This document shows positions 1-11,800 of a DNA stretch of 64,000 bases, in pieces. The notes under the pieces are model-generated. The model searched no databases, was not told the DNA's origin, and saw only the letters and a program-made list of their open reading frames with translations. The position numbers were made by a program, and so were the translations under genes. The number at the start of each line of letters is the position of its first letter. Position 1 is the stretch's first letter. The DNA comes from Undaria pinnatifida (taxonomy: Eukaryota; Sar; Phaeophyceae; Laminariales; Alariaceae), in contig JABAKD010000021.1 in assembly GCA_012845835.1 (NCBI GenBank), forward strand, positions 4,960,706 through 5,024,705, read 5' to 3'.

Positions 1-600
1 GCGAAACGCCAATAGTACATACCGGTACTATTATTAATACTACACCAGGTTTGTACATACCATCAGATACTATACGCTGGTGGATCACATGCACGCCCAG
101 CTCAGATCAGTCCGGCTATACATAGCCCAGCAGCGCAGCGTAGCGCCGTGCGGAGCCGTGCGGTGCGGTGCCGTGCCCTTCGCTGCGGTGCTGTGTCGCT
201 GCGCTGTGTGCTTTCTTTCGAAAATGGAGCAGTACCGGGTATAATGCGTGTTGTGTACGGAGTACAATTTTCCTCTTTTTTCTTTTTCTACATGTATTTG
301 ATCTTTCACGGCCCCCTGTTTTTTCCCCCACGCAAATTACCCCCATACAGTACTGCCGATCAGACACCGGTAATAAAAGCACACAGCACAGCTGAGCACA
401 ACAGGGCAATTTGCTCTGCACAAGCAGCTCTTGGCATTATCAAATCGCTGTTCGCACCAAATCATGGGTCTCTTCTTTCTGCCCCCTTTACATATGTTTT
501 TAGTTGCATTCTTCCTTGCCTTGCGCGAGCGTAGCGGGCGGCGTCAGCCGCCCGCGGAGCGGAGCCCTTGTAAAACCTACGCAGATGCTCCCAGCATATT
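1..600. other. No gene recognised; short GC-rich tract
   Basis: I see no coding signal on either strand. Positions 120-215 hold a degenerate GTGCGGTGCC / GCTGCG tract. A compositionally similar tract lies at 42880-42990. The remaining RGS exons of the receptor described below would be expected to the left of 2731, but I could not find them here. Confidence 0.4.
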
Positions 601-2350
601 TTCCATAATCCGAGAATACTTTGAGTGTAAAAGTACATGGTACTGCCAACAATCAGAGTATTTTCAGTACTGATGACCGACATACTGCGAGTACCGGGAG
701 TATAAGCAGTACTGACGGTCGAAATACTGCGAGTACTGGGAGTACAAGCAGTACAAAACTCCCAGTACAAGCAGCACTCGCAACACAAACACTGCAAGTT
801 CTCAAGAGCATGTATGTGCGGTACTGAACGCCGATAAACTGCATACGAGTAAAATACTCCCGAAAGTTACGACCACCTGCAGTACCTCGCAGTATGAAAC
901 CCTGAAATACTCCAAGTATTCTGGAAGCATCTGTACATCGTTGGTCAATAACGTCGCTAGGAGAGTTTGAGCTTCTTTTGATGCTCCTTTTCATGACAAG
1001 CTACTGTGGTGGCTGCGGTGCAGCGTTAGGGTGAAGTCTTCACTCCGCCTCCGCCTCCGGCTGAGGCCGCGGCTGCAGTTGTGTTTGTAACTGGCTGCCT
1101 CCACTGCTGCTGCTGTTGTTGTTGCTGCTGCTGCTCTGGTGCCTCCGCTGTAAATGAGGCGCTCTCTCCGCCACCGGAAGAAAGAGCGCTCCTTCTCGTA
1201 GGCTAGTCAGCTGCAACTAACTGCACACGGTCTACCGTTTCGTTCGATCTCAAGAGCGGTGACGGTTGATGCAGGTGTTTCTGGTCCTGCCAGTACTGCG
1301 GCGTCGGTGGACAGGGTATCGGAATTATCCGTGTGGTGGGACGTGCACCTTCGAATGTGTGGTGTACGTGCCAGTAGTGGCTCCTGAATGCTTCTGTACT
1401 TGAGACATTTTGGGGATACGCGCGAATACTGCGAGTGCCAGCGGAATTTATCTGGCTTTTGCCCTGCAAATACCTCCGCACTCGCAGAACTTTGGGGTTC
1501 GAAGCTGTGGACTCCCGGTACTTTAGGTATTTCAGGGTTCGATACTGTGAGTGCTCCCGGTACTTCCAAGTACTTCGGGGTTCGATACTGTGGATAATTC
1601 AAGCGTGCTTCCCAAGCATTTTGGGGTTCTGTACTTCTCATACTTTGATGCTTAGTCTAGAGTATTTAGGCACTTCGTTTTGCTCATACTGCCAATACTC
1701 GCAGTGTTTCACCATTATGTACTGCAAGGTGAAGCATGACGTCATACTCCCGAGAATATTTCGAGTATTGGAATTATTTGGTACCGCGAGTACTCGGAGA
1801 GTTGCCAGCACTGATGGCCGAGATACTGCGAGTACTGGGGGTACGAGCAGTACAAAACTCTTGAGTATTAAGCAGTACTCACAAGCGCAAGCGTCTTGAA
1901 TACTGCAAGTACCCAACATAATCAACAGCAGTACGTTGTATTGAACCCCGAATTACTGCAGTACGCAAGCACAATACTCCGAGTATTGTTGCAACCTGCA
2001 GTACGAAACCCTGAAATACTCCAAAAAGTATTAGTTCACCTCGCAGTACGAAACGGTGATATACTGCGGGTATCGACACTAAGAGTAGTACTATTAATAG
2101 CCGCCAAAATGCTTCCAAGTACCAGGAGTACTTGAAGTATAGAACCCCGGATTACGTCCAAGTATACTTGAAGGTTCCAAGTATCGAACCCCCAAAATAC
2201 TTCTAGTACTGAGTATCCACAGCCTCAAAACTCGAGGTACTGGCAGTACCGGGAGTATCTGCAGTACAGAACCCCGAAATTCTGCGAGTACACGGCTAAC
2301 CTGCAGCGCTTCTTCTCCGAAATACCTTACTTTACTCCCCGGTACTGGGA
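600..2350. repeat. Degenerate GTAC-rich minisatellite
   Basis: Short variants of GCGAGTACTGGGAGTAC and of AACCCCGAAATACTGC recur throughout, in both orientations because GTAC and AGTACT are palindromic. The stretch 1000-1200 interrupts it with CTG/CTC-rich triplet sequence. All reading frames are repetitive, and I see no gene. Confidence 0.7.
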
Positions 2351-2383
2351 GCATCTGTGAAAACCAACAAAAAAAACTGTGTA

Positions 2384-2451
2384 TGTAACAAGGCTTAGTT
2401 TGGCCTTTTGCAAGCGGTCAAACGGACTAATACCTCACTAATACCTTAACA
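2384..2451 (+). mobile_element. Solo LTR of the TRIM family
   Basis: This 68-bp sequence starts TGTAACAAGGCTTAG and ends ACCTTAACA. It matches the 84-bp terminal repeats of the TRIM at 40250-40622 apart from an internal deletion. It is flanked on both sides by TGTA (2380-2383 and 2452-2455), a 4-bp target duplication. That fits a solo LTR left by recombination. Confidence 0.75.
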
Positions 2452-2730
2452 TGTACCAGGTAAATCAGGTATGTTTTAGTGTACACGTAGGTAGTATGGG
2501 CTTCAGATGACCATACTAACAATCCATTCAAAATGTGTAAATGGTTATCATGGATAGTATGCCGTACTAAACGCCACACAAACCAAACAATCAAATATAT
2601 TTCCACAAAAAAAAAAGGTTCCCTTTAATCTTTTGACTGCCACTAGACACTATAGTCTAGTTACATGCCGTCAAGGTCAAGCAACACACAGCCCTGGCAC
2701 ATGGGCAAGGCGGATGAGGCACGAGCTTAC

Positions 2731-2835
2731 CTTGTAAAAGTCGGGCAGCTCTCTCGCCACCCTCAGCTCGGCGAACTTCTCGAACTCTTTCCGCAGTTGC
2801 TCCAGGGACAGCTGGTCCCTGAAGGAGGACCTCAT
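2731..2835 (-). CDS. Receptor exon 7: start of the RGS domain
   Basis: The exon has 35 codons and enters and leaves in phase 0. The acceptor TTTTAG follows a C-rich tract and the donor is GTAAGC. The peptide runs from MRSSFRDQLS to ARELPDFYK. Its pattern F-x2-FA-x5-A-x-E-x3-FY matches RGS helices 1 to 3 (in AtRGS1-type proteins roughly F-x2-FA-x5-A-x-E-x3-F). It directly follows ...LPTPAQ of exon 6, the usual short linker between TM7 and RGS. About 80 further RGS residues should follow downstream (lower coordinates), but I found no exon for them. Confidence 0.75.
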
Positions 2836-5800
2836 CTAAAAGCGTCATCAGGGGGGGGGGGGGGGAGGGGGGGGGGCAAAACAGAAAATAAGGGCATCAA
2901 CAACATCAAAACAAACAAAACACATAGGCGACGGTGCTACGCAGCACAAAAAACTGGAGTCTGTCTATCTATCTCCCTATCGCACTATGACCCCCCCCCC
3001 CCCCCTCCCCACTAACCTGTGCCGGTTTCCCTGTCGTAACATAGCCCCCACCCATCCTCACCCCCCCCCTATTAGGTGTAGGAACGGTGCTCCGTCTCGA
3101 AAGGGATGCGTGGTCGACGGTCAAAGGACTTAAGGCAGGCAATGAATCAGCCCCCCCCGCCCCCCACCTCCCTGCTAACGAACCTGTGCAGGTGTCGGGA
3201 GTGTGGAAAAGCCCTTGGTGTAGCTGAACAGGTACTCCTGATCCCCTATCACGTACCGGTAGATGGGGTTGGCTACCGGAGGCCAGAACAGGATCAGAGA
3301 TGCCTGTCCGATGGGATTGGGGTTGGGGTGGACATGCGAGTTGGCGATGGAAATGAGGGTGAGGTTGGCGTCCGGGTCGGGGGGGGGAGGCGGTGGTTTC
3401 CTTGCGTTATGAGAAATAAGCATAGGAGAGGCATACGGTCGGGGTTGGAGTTGAGGTTGAGATTGGCTTCGGGGTCGGGAGGGGGTGGTCTCCTCATGTT
3501 TCGTGAAAAGAGTCGAGCAAAACTGAAGGACACGCCAGCTGGTGCTGGCTGACGAATGCGGTTGAATTAATTTGACACACGACTTGTACGAAAATACGGG
3601 GAAGGGTGGTGAGATGAAGCTTTACTCTTGGAACCTCAGGCGGAAAAAAAGTGTCTGCCACTACGCCCGGAAATATAGGCAACATTTTACTTCGACATCC
3701 AAGTCAAAACGTTTCTTACATTTCCAAAAAATAGAAATGGCAAGAAAAACGACGATTGCAACCTCGGCTATGCCAAGCAACCCGTGCTGTTGGGACATTC
3801 TCTCATTTATTTATTTTATTATTTTTTACATAATCACTTTTTTCTTTCCAGCTAAACTCGCAAGAGGCGTTTTTACTCTCAGCGACCTTCTGGAAAAGCC
3901 GTGGTCACAGGTGCCTGTCCACCCTTCCCCCCCCCCCGGTACGTGCTTCCATTTTAATCGCGCATAGGGTTCAGAATTCCCATGTTTTCAGCTTTTCATG
4001 CTCGTCGATGTTCATCGATTTTTCGCTAACCCACGCTCTCGCTTTTTCCGCTCGTCATATTTTTACGCGAGGAAAAGTCCCTGCAAGTGCGAGTACACGC
4101 TCCGGGGAAATTGAATCCACGAACTACCTGGACTTTAGCAGACACGAGGCTCACCTGCTATACAACCGGGGGCGCCGGCTATGGCTATCATACACGGAGT
4201 GCCCGAAACCCAATGCTAGGACGTGCACAACACGCGCGCCGCATGATGCAAAAAAACTTCCCACATCGGGCAGATGACGGTCTAGATTCTTGATCACGAT
4301 GTAGATCATCTATCACGATCTACCACAGATCATCCATCACGATCTAGATCAGCAATCACGATCTATCATAGATAATCCATCACGATCTAACATGGACCAC
4401 CAATCACGATCTATCATAGATCGTCCATCAAAGTCTAAATAATCTATCACGATCTACATCATCTCTCACAATTTAGATAATATATCACGATCTACCATAG
4501 ATCATCTATATCCTGTATATCTGTCGCTGCGATACGATGCGCAGGATCTGTGAGGCACAGCTCCAACCGAGCAAACACGTGTTAGATCGCGCAGATCGCC
4601 CAGTTCCCACTCGGAAATATGATCTAGGCCGTGTAGACCAAAACAGACCAGGGACCTATCTACCTGCTCTTAGATGTTAGGATCTAGACGTTCAAATGAA
4701 TATATCGTCATCCGTCGCAAACTACCTGTGCAGCGCGAATCACAACATGGAGGGCCACGCATGGACCACCCTTTCTTGTTGTTTATTTCCCCCTTGTATC
4801 TGGGTCTCAAAAAGAGGTCAAGCGCTGTCTCGAACCGCCTCTCGTCACCACCCGACTGTTTACCGCGCGACACTCACGATGACGTTGTGGTACAGCACCC
4901 AAATCCTCCTGATCTGGTGGTTGGAGTCCAGCCAGATCGCTTCCAGGGGGAAGACAACCGTGCCCGTAATCAGGACGATCAGCAGTTGGGATACCTGTCA
5001 ATAGCAAACAGCATAAATATATATATATGATCATTTTGGGGGGGGGGATTCGGTCAGGAGTTTTTTCCCGTCTCGGCCTAAGTATGCGATTCTCGGAACT
5101 GGAATTCTCGGTCAAATAGCTTCGTTCGAGCGCCGTCTTCGGGGGGCGGCTCAAACGCCCCTCGCCCTGCCGTATCCGTTCCACACCTGGCCGGGATCGG
5201 GTACGTGGGCTGAGCGAGACAAGCGATAAGTGCGCAATTTTTTTTTTTTGGGCGGTAAACACCCGAGCTATTCTTGGATTTTAGCATTTGCAGAGCTTGA
5301 ACGAAAAACACATATGATACCTGGTATGGGAAAACATTTATTTCCACGTTGGCATTATTTCCAAATTGGCTTCGTATTTCGTCTTTACACTTTTTTCATT
5401 ATCACACCTCGAAGCGTTTGGCCTATTGTGCACATCGTACGACTGACTGTTGTGTCGGTGCTTTTCGATATCGGAGTTCAAGGTTAAATACCTTTGTTCG
5501 AGCGTCCGTTGTCTTCGAGGAGGGCCGTTCCCTACCCAACGACATCATGACACCCAGTGCACGTGCTGATTCTTCATCCTAGAGAGATACAACTTATTAT
5601 TATTGTGTGGTCACAGACTGTGAGACAGAGTAAACCAAACAATCGCAATTAATCAAGATGTAAAGCAAGTGAAACGCTAGCAGCGTACCGGGTACGAAAA
5701 CACAACAAAACAGGCCAGACCATAGAATAAATAGAAAACAAACACAACGAATGGAGTCACTCTTAAAAATCGCAGTACGAGAAACAATGTTTTGTCGGTC

Positions 5801-8800
5801 TTTTTCATCGCCGCTCCAAAGAGTCGTTCCGTATATAGTGGTCCAGGACCCACCATGCATTTTTCAGGACCGCATTTTAAATTGTTGTTGTTGTTGTTCT
5901 CACATTAACTCGCATAATCAAGTCCGTGGTCACAGGACAGTTTAAATATCCCACACTAATTCCATGTATATTTATCCCCACAAATGAAACCTGGATGCAC
6001 GTCTAAAGGTAGGTGTAATTATCAAGGTAGTAGTGTTTCGAACGCTTTGTTGTGTGGTTGCAAGAATCGCGCTGGCTACTGACTGTTGTTGCTGGTCAAA
6101 ACGTCGTGTGCGCCAGCGATTAATTGATGACAGTAAAACAAAATATAGGGATCTTCTTGAAAAAAAATGCCATCTCGTTCGCCAGGAATTAGCCGATGAC
6201 AGAGTGATAGGGATCTTCTTGACAATATCTCCTGTGCGCCACAGCAGTCGACGATATAGCAGTATTGTATAAAATAGGGATCTTCTGCACAAAATATGTT
6301 GTGGTACCCATCACTACGCATACGCACGTCAGACGCAAGTTAATCGGAAAAAAGAAAATAATAGAGAAGACAACAGAAGAAACAAAAGGGGTATTATAGT
6401 ACCCATCACTACGCATACGCACGTCAGACGCAAGTCAATCGGAAAAAAGAAAATAATAGAGAAGACAACAGAAGAAACAAAAGGGGTATTATATTCCGAT
6501 TCAAGATCACCCTGTGTCAAGCCGAAGCAGGCGCCCATTGCTCATATCTTTTGTGGGCAATATGTATGGCTGTTAGTATGCCGGGACATGGCGATTTGAC
6601 CGCTCTTCTTATGTCCCGAATGGCTTTATCGTGACGCTCTGGGCACCAACTGCATAGATTCATCCCGAGGTCGAGCGTTTGGTACGAATTGCGGCCGCAT
6701 GGCAATTTTTTGCCCTACGCGAGTAGTATGCAAGAAAACCCGCGAAAATATTAGCGAGCTTAGGTTTCTGACCCGATAAGCGAATGAAATAGGAAATTTC
6801 AGCGATTTTCTTCGGTGCCCCGCATAAGCAACGAAGAGGTCATTGTTCGGGCACAGCAAGTATTCCATGATTATTCGACCGTTATGCCAGTGAGTCAAAT
6901 ACGCACTGTTTTGGCGTAATTTAATATTTTTTTTTTTACTTTTTTTTTTTTTTTTTTTATCCTCAGGCGGATGGGGAAAAATAAAGCTTTAGCTCACCAC
7001 ACTTCCACGTATTTCTTTTTGACGGTTGGTTACTATGCTTGAGTCGTGCCAGTCTTAGTTCCACATATTATTATGTCGTTTTTGTTTGAACACCCCATTT
7101 TTGTATGAAATTAATTGTGCTTATAACCGGGGGGCCCTGAATTCCGCATACACATGGCTCTAATTCGTCCAATTATATTGCGTTTGGTGCTGATGTTATT
7201 GCTGTTCAAGAATATTTCATCCTCATTTCGAGCGTGCTTGCTCGACACGCCAACCTGATATAGGCTCAAAATCGTTGTTTTGTGAGACCTATCATGCGAA
7301 AAACTCATTGAACTGCGCTCGCATTGCAAATGTTTGCCGTATGCGAGAGGTATGCGAGAAAACCCGACTCGGTCGAAATAATTGTTAGCCTATTGGGTCA
7401 AAGCCTACCAGCCAACCACGAGAAATAAGCCAATGGAGTCGGGGTTGACACGCCGTGCGGGGAGGTATAGCGACCCGGGAGATCTTTATAGTTCCCGCGT
7501 TGCTGGGGCTGTAGAGATTCGGAGGATTTCTGAACCGGGGATGGGACCCTATCACCCCCGCGTGCGACGGAACTGTCCCCCATCGGTTGGTCAACCTCTA
7601 TCATCCTTCTACTAGTAGGGTGGGAGGCCGCTGTGGAGGTCGAACCAATCAGCGATTCTAGCCAATGGAACTGGGGTGTCCACACCGTGGGGGGCGATGT
7701 CGACCCGGGAGAACTCGGTTTTCTTCCCCCGTTTGTCTACTTTTTAGATATATATGGAATGACCCCTGGACCGGGGATGAGACACTATCGTCTCCGGGTG
7801 GAGCTGGCTCTATAACATACGAACCCCAGCCAATTGGAGATCGGCCGGTCGGTGGCATTGGGGATTTCCACACTGTGCGGGGAGGTATCGATCCTGGTGA
7901 TATATCCGTGTTCGTTCCCGGGTTGTCGGAGTTGTATATATGTGAATGGATTGTGATCCTGGGAATGGACCCTATCGTCCCCAAACGACGGTTACTTTTA
8001 TGTACGATCTCCGGCCAATGAGCGATCAGCAATCAGGCAAAAAGGTCATACCAGGAATTTTATGTTCACATGTTCGTCAAAAACTCGATCGAGCCTGAAA
8101 TTCTTAACTACCAAATTCTTCGTTCAGTGCTATCGCGTACTACTCATATTCCATCGACCAGACGAGAGTGGTCTACAGCAACAAGTAGCAGCATTATTAT
8201 AACAGCATTCGAGGAATTGAATGACGAAGGCAGCGACACAGTGTTTCACGCCTAAAATACCGTCAGCAAGTATCTCCACGATCACTATATACACAGAGAC
8301 GCAGTTGGTCTGCGAGCCTCGGATCTAGACAATAAAAAATAAAAATACACTCCAGCTGCTGTGAGATCGACATTTTGTCGAAACTCATCTTTGCAAGCTG
8401 TGTGTGATACTCCGATCGCGCGTATTATATTACGTTTTCATGCATGTATTAGCAGAAGCTGGACCAGTGCGCGCCTGCCAGCTGCTACGTAGAGAACATG
8501 CAGCAAACATTTGGCCATCCCTCTGCTGGCCCTGTACGCTTGGTTGAGTCGAAACGTCAAGAAACGCACTCGGAACGTCTCTTCGAGGTCAGACTCAAGC
8601 CCAGTCTGCGTGGGCTCGGATTTATCCGATCGAAATTTACATGATGAAGCTCGGAATCGGATTGACGCAAGAAACGGAGAGAGGGAGGAAACGATAGAAG
8701 TAGTAAGTACTCCACAGGTAGTCTAGATCAATCTCCTGGTACTACTTTACGTTCTACACGCGTAGACTATGTGTTGTGTGGTAACGGTTTTTACTCTATC

Positions 8801-11800
8801 GTATATTGAATCGAACAAGTCGAAGTGCTGCCTTGCCCTACCCGGAGCATGGGTGCCGCGAATGCCGGCACCCATGCGGAGCCTTTGTATATACGTATTT
8901 TTACGGCGGGTGTTTTTAATAGTGACATATGATACCAACTTTTTTCTTTTTTCGATTCGGTAGGAGTTGGTTAGAAAAACATATAGCTTGTACAATTAAA
9001 ACCGTCGTGCGTACACGTCACAATGCAAGGCCGACCCAACCCGCGAAAAATCGGCTAAAAAAGAGCAAAATTAGAAATAAATATGATGTCCTACCAGTAA
9101 ACATTTTAAAAAATGAAAAATACGCTTCAGCTGTGAGATCGACAAAAAATGATTGAAGAAGATCATTCCAACAACGTCAGCTGTGAGTTCAACGAATTTA
9201 GGGTCGATGCTCATCTTTGCAAGCTGTGTACTACATCGAACGCCCGGTTTTAGCAACTTCCATGATTGTGATCAAAACTCAGCTTTGCAAGCTGCGTGGG
9301 ATACTTCGATCGCCAGTATATATGTATGTACTAAATTTACTACTTCGCATTTTTTATTTATTTTTTTCTTGTGGTAGGTCGGTTGGCCTTGGTTTGTGCA
9401 TGAGGTTCATCGGTTTCAACACTATTTGTGAGAAAAATGTATATAAAATCAGCGTTCGACCCATATCTGTAAAAACAATTCGGGGCGCGCATCAATAACA
9501 ATGTCACCACTTTGAAATTTCCAACCCAAAAGATCGCAAGCACCCTAGAGAGCCACATGACGTTGAAGCCCCACATAACGTTAAATACCCACATAACGTT
9601 AAATGCCCACATAACGTTCAACACCCACATAACGTTTAACACCCACATAACGTTCAAGACTCACACAACTTTTAAGACCCACATAACGTTCAAGACCCAC
9701 ACAACGTAATAGGGGTGGGGATAGCTGCGGTCTTCCGGGACTTCAGAGTGAGCGGAAAAGTACTGGGGAAAAAACTGACGATTACGGCACCGGTCACACG
9801 AAGGCCCTCGGGCTGCTGAGGTAAAGCACATATTCGACGTGCAGCAGCGGAGCTTAGGGGCCTTCCTAACGAAGGAAAAAAATTACGATTCCTGGAAAAA
9901 AACAACTTAATGTTCTTCCTGACATTTCGAGATTCTGAAATGTCACGTGTTCAAAACAAGAATAAAAAATAAAACGAGTTTTGTTCTTGCCAGCGAGTCT
10001 CGACTTAACAGTAGATCGATTACATCGTAGGAAATTTTGAATTTATCAAACTACTCAAAGCCAGGGTTCCATGCCATTTTTGGTGTTCGTCAGGAATTGA
10101 TCCTTAGGGAAATGTGCGAACCGCCCCCCTCCCTCGCCCCCCATTCCATGGGGCGTTGTCGCCGTGCAGCCGGTACTCATTCACATGCTTCCTTCACCCT
10201 TGCCACATCAATCGTACTGCCTCGCGACCCCCCCCAATCCCTCCTCCCTTCTTCCGTCCCCTGCCCCCCCCCCAAGCCAGTCCCAATTATAGTGTTTTAG
10301 AACTCCCCCCTCCCCCTCCTTTCTCTCCCTGCCGTCGGTGCTCGTCCATCTGCTTTCTGCCCCTTTGCCATATCAATCATACGGTCTCGTAACCTCCTCT
10401 ACCCCTCCTCGCGTCTTCCCTCCCTCCCTCCCCTGCCCTCCCCCGAACCAGTACCAGGTGCCAATTATACTGTTTCGGAACCCCCCCCCCGCCCCCGCCT
10501 CTGTCCCTTTTCCATGGACTCGACCTACCAGGTATACGCAAGTCTAGGGTTGGGGTTAGTCCGGACCAAGGTGCAAATAATCGGCAGGGGGATTTATAGC
10601 TGACCCGTCCTGAGTCGCCTTTTCTTTTTCGCAATTCTGGATCATTATACAGGATGCGGTATGAAAATCGGGGAATTTGGTTTTGCCCACGTGTGCTTTC
10701 CAATATTGCGATAAGGAAAATACTACATTTAGACCCTGACCCTGACCCTCACCCCAACCCTACCCATACAATGTTGTCCGGAACAAAACCCGATTGTTTT
10801 TGTTGTTGTTGTTGTTGTTGTTGAAATTTCGGTCGACCGCATCAAAACTCGTACATGAAAATATTCGCCGATTTCCACACTGTATCCTAGATAGTAATCC
10901 AGACGTGTCGTAAGAGGCTACTGCCCGTCCTGCGTGCAGGTGGGGCCCATCTCATGGGGCATTTCTCACCTGGAGTCGGTACTCGTTCATCTGCTTTCTG
11001 ACCTTCCGCATCTGAAAGACCAAGAAAAACGCGCACACCACCGGTACGCAGCCGTAGACATAGAGGGCGGTATCGACGGGCTCGTACACCTCACACCAGT
11101 TGGTGCGTTCGTTGAAAAGGGACAGATTGTCGTCGATCGAGTACACGATCACCGGAGTGCTTTTGGTTTTGGTTTTGGTAAGGACCGTAGAAAAACAAAA
11201 GAGAACAGGGAAAACAAGGAAGGATAAAAACGTCAACCGGAGGGGGGGGGGGGGGGGGTAGAAAGTAACCGTTAAAAAAAGCGGAGGAAAGAGAGAAGAG
11301 GAAGGATAAAAACTGTTCAACGCGGAGGGGGGGCGGGGGTAACCGCTACGAAAAGACGAGGAAAGAGAGAAGAGGAAGGAATAGAAATGTTTAGCGCGGA
11401 GGGGGGGTCGAGGATAACCGTTAAAAAGAAGACGAATGAGACAAGAGGAAGCATGCAAAAGGTTTTAAGGAGAAGGGAGGAGAGGGGCGAGGGGTTCGGA
11501 TGGAGGTACAAATATTTTTCTTAACAATATGACCCCTCCCATTATGAAAAAACTCACCCACATAGTATATAACAAGTACCAACAACGCAGCTTGCAAAGA
11601 TGAGTATTGACCCGAAATTCGTCGAACTCACGGCTGACGTCCCTAAAATATTTTTATTAAATACCATTAGGAATGAGTTGGTGTGCTCGTTGAGCAGGGA
11701 AAAAGAGGCCTTCATCGATCGAGCACAAGAACATGGAAGTCTCTTTACTTTTTCTTTTTCGTGGTACAGCCAGAACACCAGAGAGGTAGGAGAAGGAGAA

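Noticed and set aside
1000-1205. Possible Gln/Ala/Gly-rich C-terminal exon of the receptor on the minus strand
   Set aside because: All three frames look low-complexity because of CTG/CTC triplets. The RGS part that must come before it is missing, and no phase argument supports it.
9562-9708. CRISPR-like array
   Set aside because: The 18-bp units are contiguous without spacers and the window is eukaryotic.
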